DNA of 64,000 nt, taken from Holacanthus passer. Taxonomy: Eukaryota; Chordata; Actinopteri; Pomacanthidae. The number at the start of each line of letters is the position of its first letter. The stretch's first letter is position 1. The position numbers were made by a program, and so were the translations under genes. Below the pieces are notes generated by a model. The model had not been told where the DNA came from and made no database searches. It was given only the letters and a program-made list of their open reading frames with translations. This document shows, one piece after another, positions 50,380 through 61,898 of this stretch. Location of the stretch: the NCBI GenBank assembly GCA_025331565.1, contig JAFREQ010000044.1:682001-746000 (forward strand), written 5' to 3'.

Positions 50380-52513
50380 CTACGTGCAGACCCGCTTGGT
50401 GTTATCAAACAGGCGTCGCAGGGTGTAGATTTGAGTGACAGCAACAGCCAGCATGACAAGCATGTTGAGGCAGGACCAGAAGGACACCCTCCACAGGTTG
50501 TCCTCCAGAAGGTAACGGTCCCTCGCCTCAAAGGTCCGCAGCACAGTCTGGACCTGGCGGCTCCTCTCCAGGTGCCGGTACACAGAGTCCATCCTCGCCT
50601 GCAGGAAGAAGAAAAGAAGGGCAGACAGGAGGAGATGAAAGTCACTGCTGGGATGTGTCAACATCAAAAAACACTGATATCAGATCATTCAAGTGCTGTC
50701 TGTGTTTTTCCCCTCCCACCCTGACGTCCTCCAGTTTGTAGTCCACCACGCTGTCTGTCATGGCCACATCCGCCCATTCATCTTGGCTTCCGCCTGCGTT
50801 GCTCTGACTGTTAATGATCACCTCAAAGAACACCATTTTCTCTGATCTGATACTGAAACTGTTGTCAAAACACAACCGGTAGTCTCCATCCTCTGTGGGA
50901 TCCACCCTGCAGGGATTCAATAAGATAGACATTTTGGAAACAGGTGACATTTCACTATAATAACACAACACAATAATAGTGTAATCACTTTTTTTTCTTT
51001 CTCTCTTGGTGAAAATGCATGTAGGCCTACAGCTCAGTGCTGTTTTTTTGTTTCAAAGCATTTAGGTGACCCACGTGTGAATGCCATCAGATCTCCTGAA
51101 GTCAGAGATCAAACGGTATCCGCTGGGTGAGATGAGGGCAAAGCCGACATCCAGACCTGACCCGGCTATCACCTGTGAAACAAACAGAAGGACTGAGGTC
51201 AGTAATGCAGGAAATACAGGATCCAAGTCACAGTTACTCAGAACTCACATTTCCACTGTCACCTTCACTTCTTCACTCTGGACATGCAACTTACAGCTTA
51301 AGCTTTTATCAGACTATCTGGACAACGGCTGTCTGAAATTCAAATTAGAGACTTGATAGTACACTGAACAACAACCTAGCTCCCATAATATGCCACTGGG
51401 ATAATAATTGGACAGTTATTTTTTTTATCTGTGTAGGGAAATTCAGGCACAGGTCAACAGCCTTAAAAGGCATTCATTGACTTTCTCAAGGATTTGTTTT
51501 TTATCACCTCAAGCTACCTGTTAGTCTTTCAATCTTTGAAAAACAACACAAATGACTCACAATCTATTAATGCACACACATTCTACAGCCTTTGTTTGGC
51601 GTCAATATTCTCAAAATGCTAAGTTCTGAAAGTACAGTTCCACATCATGTAGAAGCCTTCGTGCCACTGTAGGTGCAGATTTGAGAAATAGCAGCAGACA
51701 GGGGAATAAAATGTCTGGGAGCATCGTGTATCAGCAGCTGAAGTGATCAAATTCCATGCACAGAAACTCAGAAAGCACCGTGGCACGGGAGGCAGCCAAG
51801 TAGTGCGACTGTGGTGTGATGGTAGGAGGTGAAGCAATGCAAAGGTCATGGCCATAAAATCATAAAGGTCAATAACACATTATTAGAGACTTGAGAAGAC
51901 ACTTGAATTTGAAACTCACTCTGTTTAGTGCTATGTTTGAAAAAGTTCAAAAATGGCAAAAATATGTATTTGTATTTTGCACTTGCCATTCATTTGAAAT
52001 TAATGATAGCGGCTATTTATTTTGGATGTATTTACAAAGTCATCATCATCTAAAGGCATGTTTGTACTTGGACAGGACGCATGTTAAGTACTTTTGCTTA
52101 TTTTGTTTTTCTACCTCTTTGCTCTATCTCAGTGCACGTGACTTTAACAACAGTAACAGCAGTTTTCTTATCTCTCTACATGCAAGACCAAAGTCCAAAG
52201 CCTGTTCTCATGTTTTTCAGTTCAGACATTATTCACAAACTTTAATAAAGCTATTCAAAATAAACACTACATTGCACTGTTACTGTACCAGACAGACACA
52301 AACAAAAGATAAAGGCAGGGAGAAAATGATATTTACCTGGTATTCAACTTCCATGACGTCGTTCATCGCAGTAGTTTGGTAAAAACACTCTGTGCTGCCA
52401 GCAGGTAATACAAATGTAAATTCCACATCTTTGTTTGACCCCAAACCCAAAGTCAAGTCTACAGTCAGAATCAAACATGCCAGCAAACAGAGCTCTGCAG
52501 ACACAGTCATCAT
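50380..52513 (-). CDS. tmed1: Transmembrane emp24 (p24) domain-containing protein 1
   Basis: Four exons, 52337-52513, 51075-51172, 50720-50906 and 50380-50598, give 226 aa (human TMED1 227). p24 proteins are type I membrane cargo receptors cycling in COPI/COPII vesicles between ER and Golgi. Visible parts are a signal peptide (about 1-24), a GOLD domain (about 30-125) with the conserved cysteines C43 (ECFYQ) and C104 (RLCFDNSFS), the SDGIHTVDPTEDGDY core, a lumenal coiled coil containing LRTFEARDRYL, a membrane span (about 193-214) and a short cytosolic tail RRLFDNTKRVCT. The start has two adjacent ATGs (MMTV) and the first was chosen. TMED5 is the nearest alternative; position beside dnm2, as in human 19p13.2, favours TMED1. 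Confidence 0.93.
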
Positions 52514-55220
52514 GCTCTGCTCCCAGCGCACAGTCCATTTATTCCACTTCACCAACTTGGAGCAATTATGTTCTATGGTACATATGCACATAAAGCAATT
52601 TCACTATATATTTGTAGTTGCTCACTCTAATACTCTGATATAGATATATCTCTCAAATAGGTTCCTCGCTCAAAGCTGAATGAGTGGAGTCACCGTCTGT
52701 GTCGACCAATATCACTCTGCACTCTGAACTGCAGTCATATGCAAAACTGTGACAAGTGGCGAGGTGCAGTGTGCTCATCAGTACCTGATCATACCTGGAG
52801 TATGACAGTCTGAGCAGTTAGGTATATATGGTATATATATATATATATATATATCTTTAATTTGATCACCTCTCATACTTTGATTTTTACTTGTGCAAAA
52901 TGTTCTTTTCTACACTTTTAATTCCTTTTGACAAATGTCTTGCTGGCTTGTCATGCCCTCTTCTAATCTAGAGGGGGAGCTATTGGAAAAAAGCAGACAA
53001 CATGCAGGCCACACAACCTTTATAACATGGACATACTAATAAGAAGAAGTTGATATGGTTATGTGAAGAACAACAAAAAGAAAACTCTATTCACATGCAA
53101 AACTGTAGCATGTGATGATTACTAGAGACTGTATAACATGTATTCACATATTTCTATGAGATCAGGTACTGTTTGTCTCTCAGACAGCCTAATCAGATCT
53201 GAAATGCATTTTTCTCTGTTACTAAATATCAGATAATTTGGTGGCAAATAAGTCACTGCATGAAGTAACTGTAAATTAACAATCAGAAACTGATGATCCA
53301 TTATGCAATGACTAACAACGCAAACTCAAAATGACTTAACATCTTATAATGGTGAGTAACAGGAATTCACGATACATGATAATGCATGATTCATGATTTG
53401 GTAAGAATGTGTGATTCATGATATTGTCCTTTATTAGGGTATGATATGAGCTCTGTGAAAGCACATGATAAACAGATACAGATCATGCAGCTATTAGCAA
53501 GTAGTTCATAGAAATATGCATCACAATCCAAGAGATATTATACTGACACTCAAAAAAATATAAATATATCACAAATTACTTGAAACATTATGTATTTTGG
53601 GATGGCTGGTGTCAACTAGGTAAAACAAATGATTACCTTTAGATCTTCATATACTTCCTTACAGGTGACACTCCATACTTTCACTACGTGGTCATATTTA
53701 TACTTTTACAACAATTTATTTTCAAAGACCTCTACACTGTCAGGCAGGAGATTTCAAAGGCACCCTGGATCCACAGATAGATGCAGTAAGTCTTTTGGAA
53801 AGGATAATACTGTACGACTATATGAGGACCATAAAAGTGTCACATCATTTTATTAAAGAACTGAATTTGGTGGACATATGAAGACATCTAAACCCATTAG
53901 CTTGAGACCGGGCTATTCTTCTATTCTAGTGTCCATAAAACCTAGAATAGTAATAGTTGTCTTTGATCATGCAGCGATTTTCATGTTATAAGTATAGAGT
54001 ATTTGGGAAAGCAGACTGATATGTATTTTGAAATAAACACATCACAGACCTGTGCTTCTGTCAGATTGGAGGCCAGTTACATTAGTATAAAATGTAGACA
54101 AGATTTTAGAATACAAAATTAAAATGATTGAGAGACATAATTTTCAACAAAAAGCATAATAGCTCAGAAAATTAACCCAGTTAAACAATCTTGCAGCTGA
54201 TAAGGCCAGTGCAAATATGATGAGGCTCAAACAGACTTATTATGATTAGGGACGAGCGGGCTTCTTGCTTTGCAAATCAAACTTCAGCAAACTGAAGGGG
54301 GATTACTAAATATAGATGTTTATGCAATATGTAAAAGGAAACACTCTAGTAGAGCCTAGTAGAGTAAATTCTCGAGAAGCCGAGAAGGTTTTTGTTAGGG
54401 TTTCATAGAAGGCCTTTTGGCATCTTTTAGATATAATCTCACGTTTTCTTGTCAGAAAAGAAAATTGGATTAGATCATTGCATATGAGTCTTACAGCTGA
54501 AGTTCTGACTAACCATAGTCGCTGAACGATTTGAATTTCAATACCAGTTTGGTTAAGCTTAATATAAAATCTGCTCCTCAAAAGTCTGCTGAGTCTGGTG
54601 GCTTCAGGATTTTTTTTTTTTTACACACTTGTGCAACAAAGCACAAAGTGAAATGTGGGTAACACAATGGTAAGTGATTGAGATTTGGATCATATACTTT
54701 ATTATTGTCAATAGTCGCTGCTGTCAGACTGTAAGACAAGTCACAAAGAGAGGAAGTGTGAACGGAGATATTTCAACATTGCTATTACAGTGAAGTGGGA
54801 GGGTGTAGAGGGGAGGTTTAAATGCATTGTGCTTGGTCTCCTACTTGATAAGGTCGCCTTCTACCCTCAGGCTTTATAACTGATCCACTGTCAGGTTCTT
54901 AGAATTATTCAGATAAACTACAGTATCCATTTTCACCATTTCATTTTGCAGTTGCTGAGTGCAGACAGGTGCATCTCTCAGCCTTCAAAGATGCTTTGGT
55001 GATACATCTCAAGATTCAATATCTGAGTCTATTCTTTATCTGACTTCTCGTGAGCCATCTCTATTTGAATCAACCACAAGTAAGCCCACCCATTTTGTTA
55101 CTTTTTCCACACGTCTGTGATGCTCGAGTCTCCGTTTGTCTCTGTGGGCCCCGTTGAAGCAATACCCACCTACAACTTCTGGAGGATATTTCCAAACTGA
55201 ATCATTTCTCTTTTAGAAGC
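52514..55220. other. Intergenic between tmed1 and tnfsf14 (divergent)
   Basis: It includes a (TA)12 run at 52831-52854 and otherwise AT-rich unique sequence. The tmed1 promoter should lie just right of 52513. A CTCTTTTAG acceptor-like site ends at 55216, five bases before the tnfsf14 ATG, so a 5' UTR intron is likely and the tnfsf14 promoter may lie further left. No gene is recognised; the 91-codon minus-strand frame at 54306-54581 has no family features. Confidence 0.55.
52831..52854. repeat. (TA)n microsatellite
   Basis: About 12 TA units upstream of tmed1. Confidence 0.95.
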
Positions 55221-57567
55221 ATGGCTGAGTGTGGACATCCCTTTCCTTATGTGGTGGACTGCCATGCCTCCTGGCCTCCAGTGCCACCCAGGCAGAGCCA
55301 GGGACGGCGACGTACACATGTGGCACAGACCCTGCTGTTCCTGCTGGTGAGCGTGGCGTTGTGCGGCATGGCCATAGAAGCCTGCATCATCTACCGTCTC
55401 CACCACTCTGAATTTGTGAGTACCAACCCCGTCTCTGAGTCTGCACCTGCGTATGATGCCTTCCGCAGTTTCATTGAATTTCCTTTGATTCTCACTTTTG
55501 TAAGAAGAGCTCATTTAGCTTTTACACTTTCACCTCTCACTTTCAGTTTTCTCTTACTCGTTTTCTGTCTCAACCAAAGCTCTTTTTTTTGGTCTATAAC
55601 ACATTTAATTTTCCTTTAAACACTAGTGTGTATGTATATATTCATAATGGGAATTTTTCGTATGTTTTTTCAGCAAAATCTTTTTCTTTAAGTGCTTGAA
55701 TTTTAGATATTCATACTTTAATATTTTTATGCACATATGTAATTACTTGAAGTGAACTTAATACATATTGGTACCAATAAGGTAAAATTTCAAGACAAAG
55801 ATAGCAAAATAGAACAATTAGTGACCCCGGAACATAACGCGATATCATGAAATATTATGAAAGCAGCACACTTAATGTGTTGGTTTTTAGAAAGGAGAAA
55901 TTTGAACATTGTGAGTTTCATTAAATGCGTATCGAATACCAGGAGAAATGCAAGGACAAAACATTTTAATACATACATTTCACAGAGTCACGTGTGGGAA
56001 ACCGCCTGCTTTGCTGTCATACTGATTTAGTGAAGCAGAGGCTTGTGTGTAAACTGTTTTTTTTTTTTTCCAATCATAGGAATGATTGTTTTTCCACAAA
56101 AAGTGCTGACTGTGAAATAATCTCACTATTATGGGGAAGAGAGTGGAGTAGAGATGGAGAAGTACTTCAATATCCGGCCCATTTACAGGGAAGTCCATTG
56201 ACGTCCCTGTGGGTCAGGAGCATGCAGACTTGGTGTTCCATGATGATTAATGGTCAATGCTTTCACAGTATCACTGTTACTCAGTTTCCTGTGCTTGTGT
56301 GATGCTTTGCGTGAGGGCAGCCATCACGGGTGCGGGAAGGGGGAGGGGGGCATGGCTTCTTGCTTTGACACCGTTTGGCAAGCAAGAGTATATACAACGA
56401 AGGGACGGTGGGGAACAGGAAGTGGCCTATTTCCTGTAGCATGATTGTCATCTACCTTTTGCTCATTACCAGAATTCAGACCTGTCCTACTTTGTTCTGC
56501 AGAAAGATAACATTCAAGAAACAAACAAACAAAAAACACAAGTCTGATTTTATGACGTGGAGAATTTTGTTTGATTTGCTCGCATTTAACGAGATCGTAG
56601 TTTTTTTTTTATACGTTATTTTCACAACTTGATCGCAAAACCACCGATGCTGAATGCATCTGTTGCACGTTTGCATGTGCACGTTCACAAACACAAACAA
56701 ATATAAACATAGAACTGAGTGGTAAACCATTTTATTTCCTTTGCAGGGCGACTCAGCATCGTCCTCTAAGCTCATTGCAGGTATGTCTCAGCAATTTTTT
56801 TGCTCAATTGATGAATATCTTCAGTTACTTAATCCACATCAGATACATTATGTCTGCTCCTCACACAGGTGATGATACTGCTCCCACTAAAAGGCCCAGT
56901 ACTGTTCTTCCTTCCAAACCGGTTGCACATCTGACAGGTGAGACCAGTGTTTATGTCCCTTTTATTACTACAGTGTTCAGTTTATTAATGAGGCAGAAAA
57001 AAAAAACATTCTTGGAGATATGTTGCTGTATCTGTTGATAGTAACATGAAGGATCAGTTGTCAAAGTGCAATGTGGATAATCATGTGGTTTGAAAAAAAA
57101 TGCCTCTTTATAATATAGTTATCATTTTAAACCCCTTGTTTTAAAAGACTCAGACTTCACGTTGTTGCTGTTTCTTTCTAGATGGACAAGATGTATCTCA
57201 TGAGAAACAAATCATGGCATGGAGCATGGATGCGGACCCTCTCCTCTATGAGATGGAATACAAAGACGGACGTCTTTTAATTCAGAAGGAGGGTTTTTAC
57301 TACGTCTATTCCAAGGTTTCCTTCTTAGACACTGATGTATTTTACCACTCTGTTGAACTGAAGACTCAACTCTACATCGGGAAAAGTATTCCGCTTCTGA
57401 CATCCAGAAAATACTCAGTGGGGTCCAGCAAAATGCGATCCAACAGTTACTTGGGTGGCGTGTTTCACCTCCAAAAAGATGATGCCATTTTTGTGAAAGT
57501 GAGCAACACCTCAAAAGTTCTGCGACACAAATCCTTTGAGAACATATTTGGCGCTTATATGATATGA
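55221..57567 (+). CDS. tnfsf14: TNF superfamily ligand, TNFSF14 (LIGHT)-like
   Basis: Four exons, 55221-55415, 56747-56780, 56869-56937 and 57182-57567, give a 227-aa type II membrane protein (human LIGHT 240). The cytosolic part (1-34) contains PYVVDCH, like VFVVDGQ in LIGHT. The membrane span is about 35-57, followed by a short stalk. The TNF homology domain starts at PVAHLTD (94-100) and includes GFYYVYSKV (137-145), LGGVFHLQKDDAIFVKV (about 190-206) and the terminal FGAYMI. LIGHT binds HVEM and the lymphotoxin-beta receptor on immune cells. FASLG is the nearest alternative, but no long proline-rich N-terminus is present. No furin-like RxxR site is obvious in the stalk. Confidence 0.88.
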
Positions 57568-57817
57568 ATGTAAGAGTTATGAAGGTCAGGGCTGTGGTGC
57601 TGGCTTTTTTTTAAATCCTATTTTCACATCAGGGACTTTTTATATGCTTACTTGTATACGTACTTTAAACATAATCCTGTGAATGTTACAAAATGACTTG
57701 TCATAAATGGATTTGACAACACAGTCTTCTTGATCTTCGTTTTGTTACTGAGTATAAATGCACATGTCATATACGTGCATATTTCTTTTCACCCTTGCTC
57801 TGACACATACTGCACAC

Positions 57818-57922
57818 TATTTATTTGCTCCTCCAGTGGTAGAATGAATGATATAACTGCTTGAATTCTACTGTATTTATGTACGATAATGTAAAAAAAA
57901 AAAAAAAAAACGATGAAATAAA
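57818..57922 (+). promoter_or_regulatory. tnfsf14: AU-rich elements and poly(A) signal of tnfsf14
   Basis: UAUUUAU heptamers lie at 57818-57824 (within UAUUUAUUU) and 57874-57880. An AATAAA follows at 57917-57922, after an A18 run. AU-rich elements of this type drive rapid decay of cytokine mRNAs through TTP/AUF1-like proteins. The 3' UTR would be about 370 bases. Confidence 0.7.
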
Positions 57923-57934
57923 CAGACAATGATT

Positions 57935-58138
57935 TCAGTCTTCCTTGTTGCTTTTTCTCAAGCCTTTTCTCAGATCATCCTGTAGTTGAAGAGAGCTACT
58001 GTGTTCACTTCCTGGTGAGGCTGCAGTGGTGACTTTGCTGAGTGGTCTCAGTAGCAGCAAATGTTTCCACCACACGACACTGTAGATGGTTATTAGTAGC
58101 AGTGATACTGCAGTGAAACAGAGCATTTCAAAGTTCAT
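57935..58138 (-). CDS. Possible 67-aa membrane microprotein (unrecognised)
   Basis: A single-exon frame from ATG at 58138 encodes MNFEMLCFTAVSLLLITIYS, a hydrophobic segment to about residue 24, then a charged tail rich in K, S and D ending RKSNKED. It sits tail-to-tail with tnfsf14; its stop lies 12 bases beyond the tnfsf14 poly(A) signal. I cannot assign a family. Frames of this length occur by chance in the window, so the call is weak. Confidence 0.2.
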   Translation of the reverse strand: MNFEMLCFTAVSLLLITIYSVVWWKHLLLLRPLSKVTTAASPGSEHSSSLQLQDDLRKGLRKSNKED

Positions 58139-61100
58139 TATGTCAACCACCTTTAACTAGAATGTGTTCATACTCTAATAAGACTTTTGCAGTACAGCAG
58201 TACAATTTTCTGACAATGAATGTACTCCACATATCAGCATGCTTATTCACTGTAGTGCTATAGATGATCCTTTTCATGTCATCACCATGCTGACATGCAT
58301 TTGCAAACAACAGACCGGCCTCATCACTCTGAAGCTTTTTTTTTCTCTCTCTCTTTTGAAGCTTTCATGCACTCAGTGTTGCGCTTTCCCTTCAGCTAAG
58401 TCTATTCGAAGAAGCTGCTCTTGAAAACACCCACAGAGTTGTATATTTGTAAACCCGAGAGGAAGTGGTGGTGGGGGCCGCTCGGAGGACGGGGTGTCAA
58501 CAGATTGCCTGACTCACTTTCCAACCCCAGATCTGGAGAGTAATGGTTGGTGAAATGTACTGTAGCAGGACTGTGTGTGTGTGTGTGCATGTGTGTGTGT
58601 GCAGGTGGGTGTGTAGGTTAAGTGAAACTCCAATTCATTTTCCCTCGGGCTTGTGCTACGAATCTTGTTGAAATTGGTTAAACACGCTGAGTTGAGACTA
58701 ATTACAGTTCAGGGTTTGGATATATATATAGTCTGAATGCATAATCTAATCGGTCAAATCACGGGTGGCCTTCACTCAAACATTTTATACAGCCTCCTTG
58801 TATTTTCATGAATGCTTCTCAAAGCATGTGTGAGTCATTATCTTCCAGCGCTGGCTGACCTGTGAGGTGTGAGAGACTGTAGTAGAAAAGGAGGGGGAGC
58901 AGCTGTGTGGTTGGGATTCATGTTGTTTTTTTTTTTTTCTCATCATTAAACTTTTGTCTAGACATGACTTTTTCAGAGAATTTGCGTAGGCTGAGAGCAC
59001 TCATAAACTGTAATCTGAAACAAATTATTCACACTTCCATATACGAAACCAACATTTTCCATTTCATAAAGCGGGCCTGTGTTGTCTGATATCATTGTGT
59101 TCACACACTGTCACAATTTTTACATGCTTCATCGGAAATAAACCACTACTAGTTTCTCATTTATGAGCCTTTTTTTTTGGTTTCTACAAGGCGACATGCG
59201 ATGCTCAGAGCTACATTTTTAGGCAAAGCAAAACTGAAAGAGCACACACTCACAGCTAAATGCTGTCCCCTTGTGTTGGTCTCTAGATGAGGTAGAGTAG
59301 CAGGAGAGTGCTTACATTTGCATGATCAGTAAGCAGTGCGACCGGATCAATTTTGCAGCTGAGTCTACTAAAAATATCTTTCATGTGGAAATACATACCT
59401 TTTTCATACACATATTTGATAGTAATTAATCTTTAATCAAAGTATAAAGTCCATCCTGGCTGGATTTATGATGTCGCCAAAAATCATCTCACTTATTGAA
59501 TTCATATATTGAATTCTGGGATTGATTATAACTGACTGAACATTGTAAACATGTCTGACAATGCACAGTGATGCTTAGGTGGAATTGGTGGAAAAGAGGT
59601 GATGTGGGTTTTCACAAAAACCATTGCACAAGTGACTCTTTTACACAACTCTTGTATGGCTGCCTCGACATCAGCAGTGGAAAGCAAGGGTAGGAAGAAA
59701 TCAACCTATGCAGATGCCGCTAATAAACGAGACAGAGTGGGTGGTAACTAGGTACCAGGTCTGTTAACTTCATTCGAATTCAACATCTTGGATCTGTCCT
59801 GCGTGTAATCGAAAGCTGTGGTGGCAACAGCTAATATAGTGAGCGGTAATAGATGTGGCATGCTGCATCTGAGGTTTGGAAAACAATAACTTTCAGATGA
59901 AACCTCAGTAACTTGGAAAATATGTGTCTTGGTTGTGATGACAAATATCATGTTCCAGTGACCTTTGGTGTACTGTATCTCCGTTGTTGTGATGTAGGTC
60001 AGTAGATATGATGTTGGATGGAAGTGCAGATTTTTTATTTTGCTATGTCAGAGTTTAGAGTGAATATTCTTCGACAGCACGCGGCAGGGAGGGTCCCACT
60101 GTATCTTTTTGTTAGTGACTCACTATGTGCAGGGTCCCACAGTTAAGTCATGACCTCTCGCTTTTACTCTGGATCCAGGGTCTCGAAACTGACTCACTAT
60201 CAAAAGCATTAAGTCATCATTGTAATTTCATTCGCTTTGTTTAGCTCCATATTGGGGCTTTTATAACACATCAAATACAATAAACAGTATGAAGAGGTTA
60301 TAGTTTTTAATCAGACCATTGTTACATTTGTTCATGGCAGCAATTGTGTTGATGTAGTCAGATGTAAAGACACATGTTCAAGGATTCCCAGAAGAAATGC
60401 AATGCTTTTTTGAATATAATAATCACACTATCGTACACACATCAAAACAACTGAAAATCAAAGAAAACGAAATATTTCTTTCAACATCTCTTAACATGAA
60501 ACTCTCCGCATAAACCACTTTGAGTTGTGATTTCATGTTTCATAATGTGTGACGCAGGTATTTGTTTTGATTGATTTCAAGGTTAGTTCTGTCAAGTCAT
60601 TTTAGATATTACAATGTATATTATCAAAATAAAATACTATTTATGTAATAGTGAAAATTGTGAAAAGACAAGAGAATTCCATAATACCATGTCTAAACAA
60701 AAGATCATATTCACCTACCAACCACATGGTTTATACAATTCCAACTCCATATTATTGCAATAATTAAGGTAAAATAAAGGAAACTGTAAATACATTCCAG
60801 TGACTCACAAACAATTTATATATGTATGCCACACAATGACATACATTGTCACACAGTGACATACATTCATTGGTTATTCACTGACCTGTCCTTGAAATTT
60901 TGTTAAATACATTATAAACCTGTATACTGTATATATTTTAGGCCTAAACAATAAATAAATACATCATAAATATATATTTCATACAGTTCAAAAAAAGACA
61001 TACATCATCAAGTAGCATATAAGAGCTGTGCAAATAACACAGTTATGCCAGATGTGGCACTTCAGAATAATACATTCTTGCAGTTAACTACTATGCATTT

Positions 61101-61898
61101 TAAATGTAAGAAACCTCAACAAGAAAATCAAATTCAAACAATACAAAGCAAGATTGGTTAACTCTAATTACCTGCTTCACTGCCTAAAAATGTGCTCCTT
61201 GATCACAGCTATTTGTGAAGCAATGAGAACAATTCAGCTTTTCTAAATCTATACGATACACAAAACAAAATACCCCCAAACCTACACTATACCATTATTT
61301 CTATAGTACTCTACAGCTGGGTTTTAAAGTTTGAAGTTGAAGATATCTTCCCATAAGCATAGCAGGAGAGAAACAGACTTGTAGTGATGAAGTCAAACAA
61401 AATAGTACATATACTCTTCTTGCCAAATGATTAGACATTGAATCAATGTAAATTATGTTTTAGGGTAGATTTAGGGTAGGTGGTATCTTTTTTTTTTTAG
61501 CCTGTTTAAATTGTTCTTTTTTTTACTATTTGAATGCTTCTATCCCCTTTGCTGCTGTGCAATGTGAATTTCCTCACTGTGGGATGAATAAAGGTATGTC
61601 TTATCTTATCTTGTTTTTCTTTTCAGTGGACCAGAATTTTTCACCTCACCTGTGGAACAGTCTTTTGAATCCAGCCCTTTCATTCATTCTCTGTGACTCA
61701 GTCATCTCTCTGACAACAGGAAGACGGTTAAGTGTTTTTTTGATCTGGTGATTCAAAAACAAAGACAGACAAATACTACACTCTACCGTCTTTGCATCTG
61801 AGCAAATTTGCTGCAGAGCAGGTCCCAGAGCTGGACAGGTGCCCTTGAATATAGGGATTTTAAATATAGATATGTAATGTACTGTATCAGTGCTGCAT
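58139..61898. other. Intergenic between the two TNF ligand genes
   Basis: AT-rich sequence with no recognisable gene. A short GT tract lies near 58571-58602. The part at about 60250-61450 is especially A/T-rich. A LINE-like tail sits at about 61530-61617. The 3' UTR of the minus-strand TNF ligand should extend left from 61898, but no convincing poly(A) signal was pinned down. Confidence 0.55.
61530..61617 (+). mobile_element. LINE 3'-tail remnant
   Basis: TTTGCTGCTGTGCAATGTGA, ATTTCCTCACTGTGGGATGA and ATAAAGG followed by TCTTATCTTATCTT match the common 3' end of fish non-LTR retrotransposons, which stop in a short ATCTT-type repeat. Nothing coding is left. Confidence 0.65.

Noticed and set aside
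54306..54581. 91-codon minus-strand frame between tmed1 and tnfsf14
   Set aside because: No membrane segment, domain, repeat or splice pattern supports it, and the base composition equals that of the flanks.
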